Below, one piece after another: positions 25,620 to 33,407 of a DNA stretch of 64,000 bases (its first letter is position 1; every line of letters starts with the position of its first letter). Below the pieces are notes generated by a model, which made no database searches, was not told where the DNA came from, and worked only from the letters and a program-made list of their open reading frames with translations. The stretch is from Thermofilaceae archaeon (lineage in GTDB: Archaea; Thermoproteota; Thermoprotei; Thermofilales; Thermofilaceae). The translations under genes were made by a program, and so were the position numbers. The DNA is taken from the NCBI GenBank assembly GCA_038731975.1, contig JAVYQJ010000003.1, positions 1 to 64,000 of the forward strand. Direction: 5' to 3'.

Positions 25620-26255
25620 CTAGATCTCGTAGCGTAGGGCTTCAGCGGGGCTGAGCCGCGCAGCATAGTACGCCGGGTAAAGGGTAGCAATTAAGCTGAG
25701 GAGCATAGCGATACCGACCCCGAGTACAAGCATTGCTACGGCGACCGGCAGCACGTTAGCAAGCGGTATAGTGGGATTCGTGTGCACCATAGCACTGACC
25801 GCGTTTGAAATACCTACTGCTGGGTTAACGGCCGCGTACACTAGAGCTGCTATAAGCCCGACCGCGTAGCCGGCTAATCCTCCAATTCCGCCCACCAGTA
25901 AAGCCTCCAGAAGGAATAGCTCGAGGATGTGACGATCCAAAGCCCCGAGGCACTTGTACGTGCCTATCTCCTTGTACCTTTCTGCCACCGCTATCAGCAT
26001 GCTGTTAGTTATGCCTACGCCGCATACGAGGAGAGAGATGAAGAGGAGCCAGTACATGTATGGTTGAATGCCAGCTCCGCCGGCCAGCGCTTGGAACGAA
26101 GCCATCATCATGAGGGAGACAAAGAAGGCTATACCTAATGTTACGGAGGCAGTCGTTATCGCAACTCTGGTAAAGCGCCGCCGTACGTTCTCCAGGGAGA
26201 TGCGGAACGCCTCTGAAACCGGCAGCTTAATTTCCCCGATTACGACCGTTGACAT
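25620..26255 (-). CDS. FtsX-like ABC permease, minimal four-helix form
   Basis: 211 residues. A TM near 32-50, then a short segment, then the FtsX domain: TM near 67-90, a conserved RYKEIGTYKCLGALDRHI cytoplasmic loop, TM near 108-140, TM near 170-195, and the end PAYYAARLSPAEALRYE. The large extracytoplasmic MacB-PCD domain normally between TM1 and TM2 is absent. ATG at 26255 with ctttataga (26281-26290, reverse strand) as TATA, leaderless. It precedes the ATPase gene in an operon. Confidence 0.85.
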   Translation of the reverse strand: MSTVVIGEIKLPVSEAFRISLENVRRRFTRVAITTASVTLGIAFFVSLMMMASFQALAGGAGIQPYMYWLLFISLLVCGVGITNSMLIAVAERYKEIGTYKCLGALDRHILELFLLEALLVGGIGGLAGYAVGLIAALVYAAVNPAVGISNAVSAMVHTNPTIPLANVLPVAVAMLVLGVGIAMLLSLIATLYPAYYAARLSPAEALRYEI

Positions 26256-26459
26256 TTCTCTCGCCTCTCCAGGCCGATGATCTATAAAGGTTTTGCGCCA
26301 TTACAATTTTTGTCCTTGCCCTCTCATCGAGTGCGTAGTTCTCCGCTTTAAATCCGGTCGTGCGCGGGGCTCACCCTACTCAATGCCAGTTAAAACGTGT
26401 ACGCAAGGGAGCAGATGCTTTAAATGCCTCGGACTTGATTTCTACCGAGCAGCAGAGTC
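26256..26459. other. Divergent promoter region of the FtsX and RPA-like genes
   Basis: Two TATA-like elements face outward: cctttatag near 26281-26290 (minus strand, for the permease) and gctttaaat near 26415-26423 (plus strand, for the RPA-like gene, with a leader of about 14 nt). A further ctttaaat near 26343-26350 may be a second promoter. No convincing gene lies between. Confidence 0.5.
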
Positions 26460-27947
26460 ATGCAGGACAACTACGGAAACGACGTTCTAGATGCGCGGCA
26501 AGCGGTCTCCAGGATCATAGATCATATTCTGTCGCATAAGCCTGAACTGACAAAGCTACATGTTCTCAAAATGATCGAGGAGAGGATAAAGGAGCTGGAG
26601 GGGTTGATCGATGAGGATGCCGCAGCGTTGCTAGTAGCGCGGGAGCTGGGTGTACCACTCCCCCAATCGCCCCTACCAAGCAAAGCGAGGCTCCCCCTAA
26701 GAGATCTGATACCGGGCTTGCAGAATGTTCGAGTAATGGCGCGCGTACTGAAGGTGTTTGACTGGAGGTTCCCTGACGGTAGGATGATGGTAAAAATCAC
26801 TGTAGCCGATGAAACCGCCTGCGTAGACTGTGTGGCGTGGGGCGAGACCGCGGAACGAATAGCCAGAGAGGTGAAGCCCGGGGATTGTATCCTGATAAAT
26901 CGGGCAGCTGTCGTTAAGTACAAAGGACGTGTGGAAGTGAAGATCGGGGAAGGCAGCACTGTCGAAAGAATCGAGGATCCTACAATCCCCTCTTTTGACG
27001 AGCTAGTCGGGGCTCACAACATCGACATCCTCAAACTGCTAGTCCATGAAGTAGTAGTCGGCAAAAACGGCTTAGCGGTGTACGGGGTCAGTAACGGAGC
27101 CCCCGTCTGCGTACTAATCCCCTCTCCTTCAGCCCCACAGATCCAGCGTGGCGACACGGTGCTGATTCAAGAGCCTAGGAAGCTAACGGGGGGTCTTGCG
27201 AGATATAAACTAACGCGTACATCAAGGGTTTTTGTTACTGGAAACACGAATGTCGACACAATAGGCTTCAAACAGGTGGATTTGGATATTGATGAAGAGC
27301 TGCCCGTTAATGTTTTCGCCGTAAGAGGTCGTTACGCAGCAGTAATTCCTTCATCGTATAATAAGCTCACCCTAATTCTGTGTGGTCAACATCACAGTAC
27401 AAGCATTCTAACGTACGATGAAAACCTTGTGAACGAACTAAGACACGTTAAGCCAGCTACCCTGCTGGAGCTTAAAGGCGTTTATTACACTCCGCGGGGC
27501 CTAAGGTTAAATCCCTTCTACCACCTACGCATATTGGAGCAACAGCACTCTCCCAAAGCGCTCGTGGACAACCTATCGTCCACCGGCTGCTACGTAAGGA
27601 CCGAAGCCACCGTTCTGTCCGTCTCTTTCAAGCACAAGATTCTGAAGGACGGGAGCCTAGTGATAGGGGCAGTCATCAACGTTGATGACGGTACAGGATA
27701 TGCGCGCGCGGTGGTTAGCGACATGGATCATGTGGAGGAGCTGCTAGGAGCTGGCTGGGATGACATCAGGGAGCAGGCTATCCTGGGCGTGCTACCGAAG
27801 CTGCTAGCCTACATTCAAGAGGAGATAAGAGGATCCGATGTGGAGCTAGAGGGCTACTTGAGTGGTGACCGCATACTCGCGGTCACCGATCTTAGGCTGA
27901 AGGCTGGCGGGCCATCACAGGAGCCATGGGGAAGGCAAACATTTTAA
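26460..27947 (+). CDS. RPA-like multi-OB-fold ssDNA-binding protein
   Basis: 495 residues. The N-terminal 70 residues (KPELTKLHVLKMIEERIKEL...DEDAAALLVARELGV) form the helical domain seen in archaeal RPA1 subunits. OB folds follow at about 85-175 (VRVMARVLKVFDWRF...VADETACVDCVAWG), 190-265, 275-350 and 385-480 (INVDDGTGYARAVV). There is no zinc ribbon. It likely coats ssDNA in replication and repair. ATG 26460. The Elf1 gene starts 25 bp after its stop, possibly in the same transcript. Confidence 0.8.
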   Translation: MQDNYGNDVLDARQAVSRIIDHILSHKPELTKLHVLKMIEERIKELEGLIDEDAAALLVARELGVPLPQSPLPSKARLPLRDLIPGLQNVRVMARVLKVFDWRFPDGRMMVKITVADETACVDCVAWGETAERIAREVKPGDCILINRAAVVKYKGRVEVKIGEGSTVERIEDPTIPSFDELVGAHNIDILKLLVHEVVVGKNGLAVYGVSNGAPVCVLIPSPSAPQIQRGDTVLIQEPRKLTGGLARYKLTRTSRVFVTGNTNVDTIGFKQVDLDIDEELPVNVFAVRGRYAAVIPSSYNKLTLILCGQHHSTSILTYDENLVNELRHVKPATLLELKGVYYTPRGLRLNPFYHLRILEQQHSPKALVDNLSSTGCYVRTEATVLSVSFKHKILKDGSLVIGAVINVDDGTGYARAVVSDMDHVEELLGAGWDDIREQAILGVLPKLLAYIQEEIRGSDVELEGYLSGDRILAVTDLRLKAGGPSQEPWGRQTF

Positions 27948-27971
27948 GACGGAGCAGTGCATCGCTGTGCG

Positions 27972-28226
27972 ATGGGTAGGAGGAAGAGCAGAAAAAGGAT
28001 CAAGCTACGACCCCGTCGCACGTTACCGAAAGTGTTTCAATGCCCCCGTTGCGGCTCGGTAAGCGTGAGTGTGGTTACAGACAAGAGCGGTGGACTAGTG
28101 CAAGTTAGATGCGTCACTTGCGGGCTTTCAGCTGACTTCGAGTATCGCGAGTTCTACCAGCCGGTAGACTACTACGCGAAATTCCTCGATGCGTATGAAA
28201 GTTCTCTGGTGAGCGAGCATGGGTAA
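27972..28226 (+). CDS. Elf1-like transcription elongation factor
   Basis: 84 residues. A very basic N-terminus (MGRRKSRKRIKLRPRR) is followed by a zinc ribbon with CPRCGS and, 24 residues later, CVTCGL. The C-terminal helix ends in PVDYYAKFLDAYE. This is the Elf1 plan; eukaryotic Elf1 binds RNA polymerase II and nucleosomes, and archaeal members probably bind RNAP. I start at ATG 27972; a GTG-type extension to 27957 is possible but the basic tail is the usual N-terminus. Overlaps the GGGPS gene by 8 bp. Confidence 0.85.
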   Translation: MGRRKSRKRIKLRPRRTLPKVFQCPRCGSVSVSVVTDKSGGLVQVRCVTCGLSADFEYREFYQPVDYYAKFLDAYESSLVSEHG

Positions 28227-28992
28227 GGTTGAGAAGTACATCCTTGATGCAATTAACGAGCGTGGAGCAATCCACATGGTCCTGATAGATCCCGCACGGA
28301 TGGGAGGTGAGCAAGCCAAGGAGGTAGCGAAGGCTGCAGCGAGCGCGGGCTCTGCAGCAGTAATGGTGGGTGGGAGCGTCGGGGTGTCTGAGCACATGGT
28401 TGACGAGGTCGTCCTTTCCGTCAAAGAAGTATGCGATCTCCCAGTAATACTCTTCCCCGGCTCGCCCACCAACCTAAGTAGGTTCGCTGACGCAGTGTGG
28501 TTCATTTCCGTTCTCAACTCCATGAACCCGTACTTCATCGTGCTTGGCCAAATGCAGGGGGCACCCATCGTCAAACGGTACGGCTTAGAGGCGCTTCCCC
28601 TAGCATACCTGGTGATGGGCGTCGGCGGCACTGTGGGTTACGTTAGTCAAGCTAGGCTGATACCGTACGATAGACCCGAAATAGCCGTAGCATTCGCTCT
28701 CGCAGCGCAATACATGGGCTTCAGGTTCCTGTACCTCGAGGGAGGGTCTGGTGGTGAACCCGTACCCCCAGCGTTGATTGAGGCAATCGACAAAAACGTT
28801 GAAATCCCGCTGATAACAGGTGGAGGCATACGAACTCCAGAGTTGGCAAGAGCTGCTGTAGCGGCTGGAGCGGACATCATAGTGACGGGAACGATAGTCG
28901 AGGAAGAGGGGGATCTGTACTCCAAGCTGACCTCTATTGTAAGGGCTATAGAAGACGCGGGGAGGACCCGTCGTTACACCATTTCTCGGTAA
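28219..28992 (+). CDS. Geranylgeranylglyceryl phosphate synthase
   Basis: 257 residues, a TIM barrel. It couples sn-glycerol 1-phosphate to geranylgeranyl diphosphate, the first ether bond of archaeal lipids. The diagnostic stretches are HMVLIDPARMG, FPGSPTNLSRFADA, the LYLEGGSGGEPVP loop and ITGGGIRTPELARAA with GADIIVTGT at the phosphate site. Translationally coupled to the Elf1 gene. The 3' end overlaps the convergent KaiC-like gene by 19 bp. Confidence 0.94.
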   Translation: MGKVEKYILDAINERGAIHMVLIDPARMGGEQAKEVAKAAASAGSAAVMVGGSVGVSEHMVDEVVLSVKEVCDLPVILFPGSPTNLSRFADAVWFISVLNSMNPYFIVLGQMQGAPIVKRYGLEALPLAYLVMGVGGTVGYVSQARLIPYDRPEIAVAFALAAQYMGFRFLYLEGGSGGEPVPPALIEAIDKNVEIPLITGGGIRTPELARAAVAAGADIIVTGTIVEEEGDLYSKLTSIVRAIEDAGRTRRYTISR

Positions 28993-30074
28993 AGCCCTCT
29001 GATTACGATACCCGTTGCGGGGACTATATCGAAGATGAACTTTGTAGGCTTAGCTGGAGCCCACCGCGCCTTCCTCAAGTACATGACTCGCACGATATCG
29101 CCTTTTAACTCCTCTAATCCCAGCACGATTATGCCCGATGCCAGGAACTCCTCAACTCCAAATCGGCTCAGCTGCTTGCTCCCAGTGGGAATTTCGCTTG
29201 TCATCACGGTGGTTAACGTCCCTAGGCTCTCTATCGCAAACACCATTTCGCGGAGGAACTCCCTCACGTAAAGCACGTCTTCTTGCGAACCGCCATAAAT
29301 TAACGGTGCGATTGGGTCTATGACTAGACGTTTCGCCTTGATTTTCTTCGCCGCGTTGAGTATCGACTCTATGATAAACTTGGGCTCGATTTTTCTCCTC
29401 TCCTCACGTAGGTATATCTTGCTAAAGTGCGTCCTCATGTCTAGGAACACTAGTTTCTTTCTTCTTATGAGCTCGCTGACATCCCACCCGAAGCGCTTCA
29501 GCCCTTTTAACAGCTGCTCTGCGGGTTCATCTATAGCTATGTAGACGCCCGGCTCATCGTACAAAAGAACGCCCGTTAGAAGAAACTGTATCGAGAAGAT
29601 AGTTTTGCCACAGCCAGTCTCACCCGCAACAAGGTAGGTCTTCCCCCTTATGAAGCCGCCTCCCAGGGCTTCGTCAAGCTCTCGAATACCCGTGCTAGCG
29701 TAATCGAAGCCCGTTAACGTCGTGGGAACAACTTCAAACTGGTCCTCAAAACTCCTGTAAGCCTCAGCAGGAACCATAACCTGCTGTGCGACGGGTTGAG
29801 GTTGCACCTGCCGTAACTGCGTATCGACGGCTACCGGTGAAGGATTTGGAGGAGACGTTACCGTAGGAACAGGCCCGAAATTCGTGGAGACGCTGCTTGC
29901 AGCGCTGGGAGCGGTACTCACCTCAGCGATCCCGCGACTGTTGCTCCCCCCTTCTTCAGCCTCGCAAGGCGGATTCTTCGGGTCCTTAACCTTAACCGCC
30001 AGCAATGCACAATAATTCGCCCTGCGCAAATAGTAAGTGCACGTATCGCATGATCGATTCGGCATTCCCTGCAC
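28974..30074 (-). CDS. KaiC-like RecA-family ATPase with N-terminal cysteine cluster
   Basis: 366 residues. Residues 9-37 hold four cysteines, CDTC...C...C (C-x2-C-x9-C-x14-C), a likely zinc site. A Ser/Thr/Pro/Gln-rich linker runs to about 105. A single KaiC domain follows: Walker A GETGCGKT, a catalytic-Glu region VYIAIDEPAEQ, Walker B RLVIDPIAPL and late TSEIPTGS. Single-domain archaeal KaiC ATPases act in signalling or motility (for example FlaH) or have unknown roles; there are no archaellum genes here. An AT-rich TATA (30108-30120, minus strand) precedes the start. A second ATG lies at 30065. Confidence 0.85.
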   Translation of the reverse strand: MQGMPNRSCDTCTYYLRRANYCALLAVKVKDPKNPPCEAEEGGSNSRGIAEVSTAPSAASSVSTNFGPVPTVTSPPNPSPVAVDTQLRQVQPQPVAQQVMVPAEAYRSFEDQFEVVPTTLTGFDYASTGIRELDEALGGGFIRGKTYLVAGETGCGKTIFSIQFLLTGVLLYDEPGVYIAIDEPAEQLLKGLKRFGWDVSELIRRKKLVFLDMRTHFSKIYLREERRKIEPKFIIESILNAAKKIKAKRLVIDPIAPLIYGGSQEDVLYVREFLREMVFAIESLGTLTTVMTSEIPTGSKQLSRFGVEEFLASGIIVLGLEELKGDIVRVMYLRKARWAPAKPTKFIFDIVPATGIVIRGLYREMV

Positions 30075-30162
30075 CTGGACTCAGCTTCTAAAAAGTAGAA
30101 GTCTGCCCTATTTAAAAAAGTACCGTAAGGCAGTAGACCAATAAGATTTTAGCGCTAGTCGG

Positions 30163-30291
30163 GGCGCCGTAGCCAGCACCGCGCTTTCCCGGGGCCGCAG
30201 ACCCCAGTACTCGCGGCGGCGGGCGACTGCTTAGCTTCCGGGATCTGACGAGACCGGGCGTTTCCAGTCGCCCTATGGCCGGCTCGGCGCC
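30163..30291 (-). rRNA. 5S ribosomal RNA
   Basis: On the minus strand GGCGCC opens the gene (30291) and pairs with a terminal GGCGCC at 30168-30163. The conserved core GGTCTCGTCAGATCCCGGAA and the following AGCTAAGC box are present. Length is about 129 nt. A TATA box (TTTAAATA, 30313-30320 reverse strand) lies 25 bp upstream. The gene is not linked to 16S/23S, as is usual in Crenarchaeota. Exact ends are approximate. Confidence 0.93.
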
Positions 30292-30312
30292 AATAGGCGT
30301 GTAACACCCACA

Positions 30313-30320
30313 TATTTAAA
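30313..30320 (-). promoter_or_regulatory. TATA box of the 5S rRNA gene
   Basis: TTTAAATA on the minus strand, centred about 25 bp upstream of the predicted 5S 5' end. It stands in an AT-rich spacer between tRNA-Asn and 5S. Confidence 0.6.
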
Positions 30321-30460
30321 TTTTGCACGCGATGACTCCCCAACCACGCGACTAAAACTTATCATCAATGTAAACATATTCGATTGTAAATTTATACTAA
30401 CAATTATAAACAAGTTTGAAACAAGTAACCTTACCTTATAGACTGATGAGATTAGATCCG

Positions 30461-30565
30461 TGGCGCCGGGGCCGGGATTCGAACCCGGGACCTCCCGGTT
30501 TCTATCCATTCCTTAACATAATTCGGCTAACAGCCGGGCGCTCCACCGGGCTGAGCTACCCCGGC
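30461..30565 (-). tRNA. tRNA-Asn(GTT) with intron at 37/38
   Basis: On the minus strand GCCGGGG pairs with CCCCGGC, with discriminator G and an encoded CCA (30463-30461). The D arm GCTC...GAGC and the T arm CCGGG-TTCGAAT-CCCGG are regular. The anticodon stem CCCGG/CCGGG holds CTGTTA+A with anticodon GTT. An intron of about 28 nt follows position 37, the canonical site. Confidence 0.93.
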
Positions 30566-30652
30566 GCACTGTCTCGTCTAGCTGAAGCTATTTTAAGCTT
30601 TTGTCACTTGAGCAGGCAACCTAGTGTTTGATTAAGTTATTATTAAAATTGG

Positions 30653-31231
30653 CTAGTTGGAAACGTGTCTATGGAAAGAAGCGTGACTACGCGATGTGCC
30701 TGCATCACGTGCAAGTGCGATCTTGAGCGCGTCCAGCTCGTGGCTTGATAGCTTACCCAGTTGTGTAAAGTCACCAAGTATTACGCTTTCCTTTACCTGT
30801 TCGTTTCCTAAAAGCTCGACCTGAGCACCTACTGCTTCGAGTTTCTTATAAAGTTCTTTGGCCAAAGCAGCGAGATGGCTAGAATACCCTATACGAACGT
30901 GTACTTCTGCTCCGAGGCCTACAAGGGCTGATATCACGTGAACAAGCCTCTTGGGATTTCGTGCAACGCTCGAGAAAGCCAGTACTCCTCCAATCACGAC
31001 GGCAAGCCCCAGGTGCCTGGAGCCCAAATCGACTCCGAGGGCTACTCTTTTTGTCGCTGTGAGGGTCATCGCAAGCCAGCAAGCGAAAACTGCCGGGTCC
31101 CCTGAACTTAGGACGGCGTCCGGTACTTCGATTCCAGTCGTGCTTACCTCAACTAATGATTCAAGTCCCAACTCGCGCAACCATGAGTACACTTTTTGGA
31201 CGGCTCGAGGGTCTTTAACGGTAATCTCCAA
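30653..31231 (-). CDS. RuvC/YqgF-like RNase H-fold protein
   Basis: 192 residues. After a 60-residue N-terminal part comes the RNase H-fold strand VALGVDLGSRHLGLAVV with Asp68. A final helix HELDALKIALA carries Glu165 and Asp167, the pattern of YqgF and RuvC nucleases. The middle acid expected in RuvC is not obvious (VHVRIGYSSH is more YqgF-like). I start at a TTG (31231) with GGAGG just before it, 12 nt after the previous stop; a TTG at 31267 would add 12 residues and overlap the upstream gene. It is the last gene of a three-gene cassette. The target is unknown. Confidence 0.65.
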   Translation of the reverse strand: MEITVKDPRAVQKVYSWLRELGLESLVEVSTTGIEVPDAVLSSGDPAVFACWLAMTLTATKRVALGVDLGSRHLGLAVVIGGVLAFSSVARNPKRLVHVISALVGLGAEVHVRIGYSSHLAALAKELYKKLEAVGAQVELLGNEQVKESVILGDFTQLGKLSSHELDALKIALARDAGTSRSHASFHRHVSN

Positions 31232-31242
31232 GCTCCTCCGCG

Positions 31243-31857
31243 TTAGTTCTGACGTAAGGCTTCGCAAGCTTCCTCTACCTCTCTAACGCTTATCTCAAAC
31301 CGTCCTAGGGCTATGAGCGGGTCGGCTAGGTCGCGCTCTTCAAGGGTTAAAACTTCATTCTCGACTATAGTTCGCACAAGCCTAGGCTTAAGCCTCCGCA
31401 GTATTTTGATGGTTAAGGGTCCGCCCGTTCTGTAATCCTCAGCACATACGAGTAAGACCTTGCATCCCGCCTCCACAGCCAAGCTGAGAACGCTTACCTC
31501 CGTTAACGCCATCCGATACACGTAACTTTCACTCAACGAAGCCCTGTACGGCACTAGGTTGGCCATGAACTCGTCTATTGCCACCAGCTTTACTTTCTTC
31601 TGCTTGCAGAACCCTATGCACTCTATTGCGGTTAACAGTTCATCGTAAAACGATGTTGCAGCTCGAACCTCAACATCGCGAAGGGTCACCTTTAAACGAG
31701 CATGTCGGCCGGCACCTATGTAAACGGATGGTGCTAACTGCTCGCCTAGGAGGAGGGTTAACCGAGTTCTAAACGTACCAGGTCCACCGTAAAGAACCAA
31801 AACCCCCCTATCCAACCTTTTTGTTAGAAATGTTAAAAGCCTATCTAATGCAGGCAT
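31243..31857 (-). CDS. RecA-like P-loop protein with degenerate Walker A
   Basis: 204 residues. The layout resembles RadB or other small RecA paralogues: an early loop GGPGTFRTRL where Walker A would be, and a Walker B-like VKLVAIDEF (Asp95). In the loop the invariant Gly-Lys is replaced by Phe29-Arg30, so ATP binding or hydrolysis should be weak or lost. The C-terminal third (GGPLTIKILRRLKPRLV) is basic. The start is ATG 31857, four bases after the preceding membrane protein stop; an upstream in-frame start at 31902 lies inside that gene. It probably works with the RNase H-fold protein encoded next. Confidence 0.65.
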   Translation of the reverse strand: MPALDRLLTFLTKRLDRGVLVLYGGPGTFRTRLTLLLGEQLAPSVYIGAGRHARLKVTLRDVEVRAATSFYDELLTAIECIGFCKQKKVKLVAIDEFMANLVPYRASLSESYVYRMALTEVSVLSLAVEAGCKVLLVCAEDYRTGGPLTIKILRRLKPRLVRTIVENEVLTLEERDLADPLIALGRFEISVREVEEACEALRQN

Positions 31858-31861
31858 CCGC

Positions 31862-32227
31862 TTAACGTTTCGCGTAGTACATAACAGCGATGAGCAGCGC
31901 ACCGATGATTATCAAAGTAAGGCTGATCGCGATTCCTCGAGTAAAGTCCCTCCTGATACGCCGGTACAGATCGTAAAGATTGTAAAAGCCGTAAATCATC
32001 ATTGCGTAACCCATGAAGCTTAGGATGAATTCAGTTGTGTTCTGCAAACTCGTACCTGGCACGGGTCCAATTCTCGAGTGGACGGCTGCGCACTGATCTA
32101 AATCGTGAAGGCATGTATAGAGAACGTTGAAAATGCCGGATACGAGAAGGAGCGCTGACATTACGGCGAGCGGCGCGAGCGTAGCTGGCTCCAGCAACTT
32201 CTTCAGGGGGTTTAACGGTCGGACCAC
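31862..32227 (-). CDS. Small three-helix membrane protein
   Basis: 121 residues; family not recognised. TM segments lie near 17-38 (LAPLAVMSALLLVSGIFNVLY), 66-87 (FILSFMGYAMMIYGFYNLY) and 98-118 (GIAISLTLIIIGALLIAVMYY). Two Cys flank the loop CLHDLDQC (residues 39-46). A basic patch RRIRRDF precedes TM3. GTG start with TATA atttataca (32246-32254, minus strand) 25 bp upstream. It is the first gene of the cassette with the RecA-like and RNase H-fold genes, spaced by 4 bp and 11 bp. Confidence 0.7.
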   Translation of the reverse strand: MVRPLNPLKKLLEPATLAPLAVMSALLLVSGIFNVLYTCLHDLDQCAAVHSRIGPVPGTSLQNTTEFILSFMGYAMMIYGFYNLYDLYRRIRRDFTRGIAISLTLIIIGALLIAVMYYAKR

Positions 32228-32271
32228 GGAAAACCGCGCTACCGGGCATGTATAAATGTTGCTACGTAGCC

Positions 32272-33123
32272 TCAGGCCGTCGTTGCGAATGCTAGTATCC
32301 CGGTGAGCATGGCTAGAAGTGTCAACTTTCTGCTGCGTGCGGCTACAGCACTCTTTTGAAGGAGCAGCGAGAAAGAAACGTAGGTGAAGAGTGCATCGGT
32401 CAAAGCCACTGTGGAGGCATAAAGGAGGAGTTTCTCCTCTGGGAGGAGGGGGATTGCTAGCAGGCTAGCCGCGACGGCTGCTAGCATCAGGAGGCTGGCC
32501 ACTCTTGCTGCGAATGCTGGGCCTTTGACTACAGCCAATGTCTTAACCCCGACTCTGCGATCGCCCTCCATGTCTAGTATGCCCTTCAGAATTTCCCTAC
32601 CTAGAGTAGCAAGAAAGGCAACTGAGGTGAGGAGGATGGCTAACCGGGGTATTTTGAAGCCGCTAGGGATGGAAGCTCCGAAGAGGAACGGTAAAGCAGT
32701 GTCAAAGGCCACGATGATGTTTCCTGGCAATCCAGCTCTTTTTAGTTTCGCGTTGTAAGCCATCCCTGAAGCCACGGCTACTATTACAAGTAGAGCGGGC
32801 ATAACCCCTAAGCTTAACGAAAGAGCGGTTCCCAGTACCAGTGATGCTAAGCCGATAATCCAGGCTTCTTTAACGCCGATGTCGCCTCGAACCAGCGGCC
32901 TCCACGGCGCGTTGATTCTATCTTCCTCGAGGTTATAAATATCGTTAAAGACGAAAAGCCCTATTTCAACGGACAGGGTTGTTGCGACTGCTATGCAAGC
33001 TGGAAGAAGCTGCATGTTTGACCAACCCTGCGCACCAAGAGCGTATCCCACGAGCGTTGCGATCGCCGCCATTACTCCGTGATCGATTCGCGCTAATCTC
33101 AGCATAGCGCCTAGCTTGCCCAT
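32272..33123 (-). CDS. UbiA-family digeranylgeranylglyceryl phosphate synthase
   Basis: 283 residues, about eight TM segments. The first prenyl-diphosphate motif is NDIYNLEEDRINAPWRP, and the second is GILDMEGDRRVG. It attaches the second geranylgeranyl chain to GGGP in the membrane, after the two soluble enzymes encoded at 8976-10040 and 28219-28992. I start at ATG 33123 (MGKLGAMLRLARIDHG) because a TATA-like cattatttaag lies about 27 bp upstream; a longer in-frame start at 33219 would add 32 basic residues across that promoter. Alternative UbiA substrates such as menaquinone are less likely. Confidence 0.85.
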   Translation of the reverse strand: MGKLGAMLRLARIDHGVMAAIATLVGYALGAQGWSNMQLLPACIAVATTLSVEIGLFVFNDIYNLEEDRINAPWRPLVRGDIGVKEAWIIGLASLVLGTALSLSLGVMPALLVIVAVASGMAYNAKLKRAGLPGNIIVAFDTALPFLFGASIPSGFKIPRLAILLTSVAFLATLGREILKGILDMEGDRRVGVKTLAVVKGPAFAARVASLLMLAAVAASLLAIPLLPEEKLLLYASTVALTDALFTYVSFSLLLQKSAVAARSRKLTLLAMLTGILAFATTA

Positions 33124-33242
33124 GAGCACTCGAGCCGTTCTGCTCTTAAATAATGATTTCTTGACTCGCTTTGCTTTGGGCTTGAAGGAGAAAGAGGTAA
33201 AGTAGGCTAAATTTAGCACAAAGACCGCAATACAGTATATGA

Positions 33243-33337
33243 TGGGCCCGCCGGGATTCGAACCCGGGACCTCCCGGTCTCTATCCCGAGCTCACGGGTT
33301 ATCAGCCGGGCGCGCCACCAGGCTACGCCACGGGCCC
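33243..33337 (-). tRNA. tRNA-Ile(GAT) with intron at 37/38
   Basis: On the minus strand GGGCCCG pairs with CGGGCCC and discriminator A (33243). CCA is not encoded. The anticodon stem CCCGG/CCGGG holds CTGATA+A with anticodon GAT. An intron of about 21 nt follows position 37. The T arm is CCGGG-TTCGAAT-CCCGG. A likely promoter gcttaaac sits near 33362-33370 on the minus strand. Confidence 0.92.
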
Positions 33338-33407
33338 CCTTGCGTGCTCCCTTAGCAGGGGTTTAAGCTTTTTGCGCTAGACGTGCTCTTAAAGGAAGCG
33401 AAACCTT

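Noticed and set aside
26293-26490. ORF with CTQGSRCFKC before the RPA-like gene
   Set aside because: It overlaps two promoter elements and the start of the RPA-like gene; the Cys pattern is weak and composition is not protein-like.
30443-30449. ctgatga near tRNA-Asn as a C box
   Set aside because: First base does not fit and the expected guide and D box would lie inside the tRNA gene.
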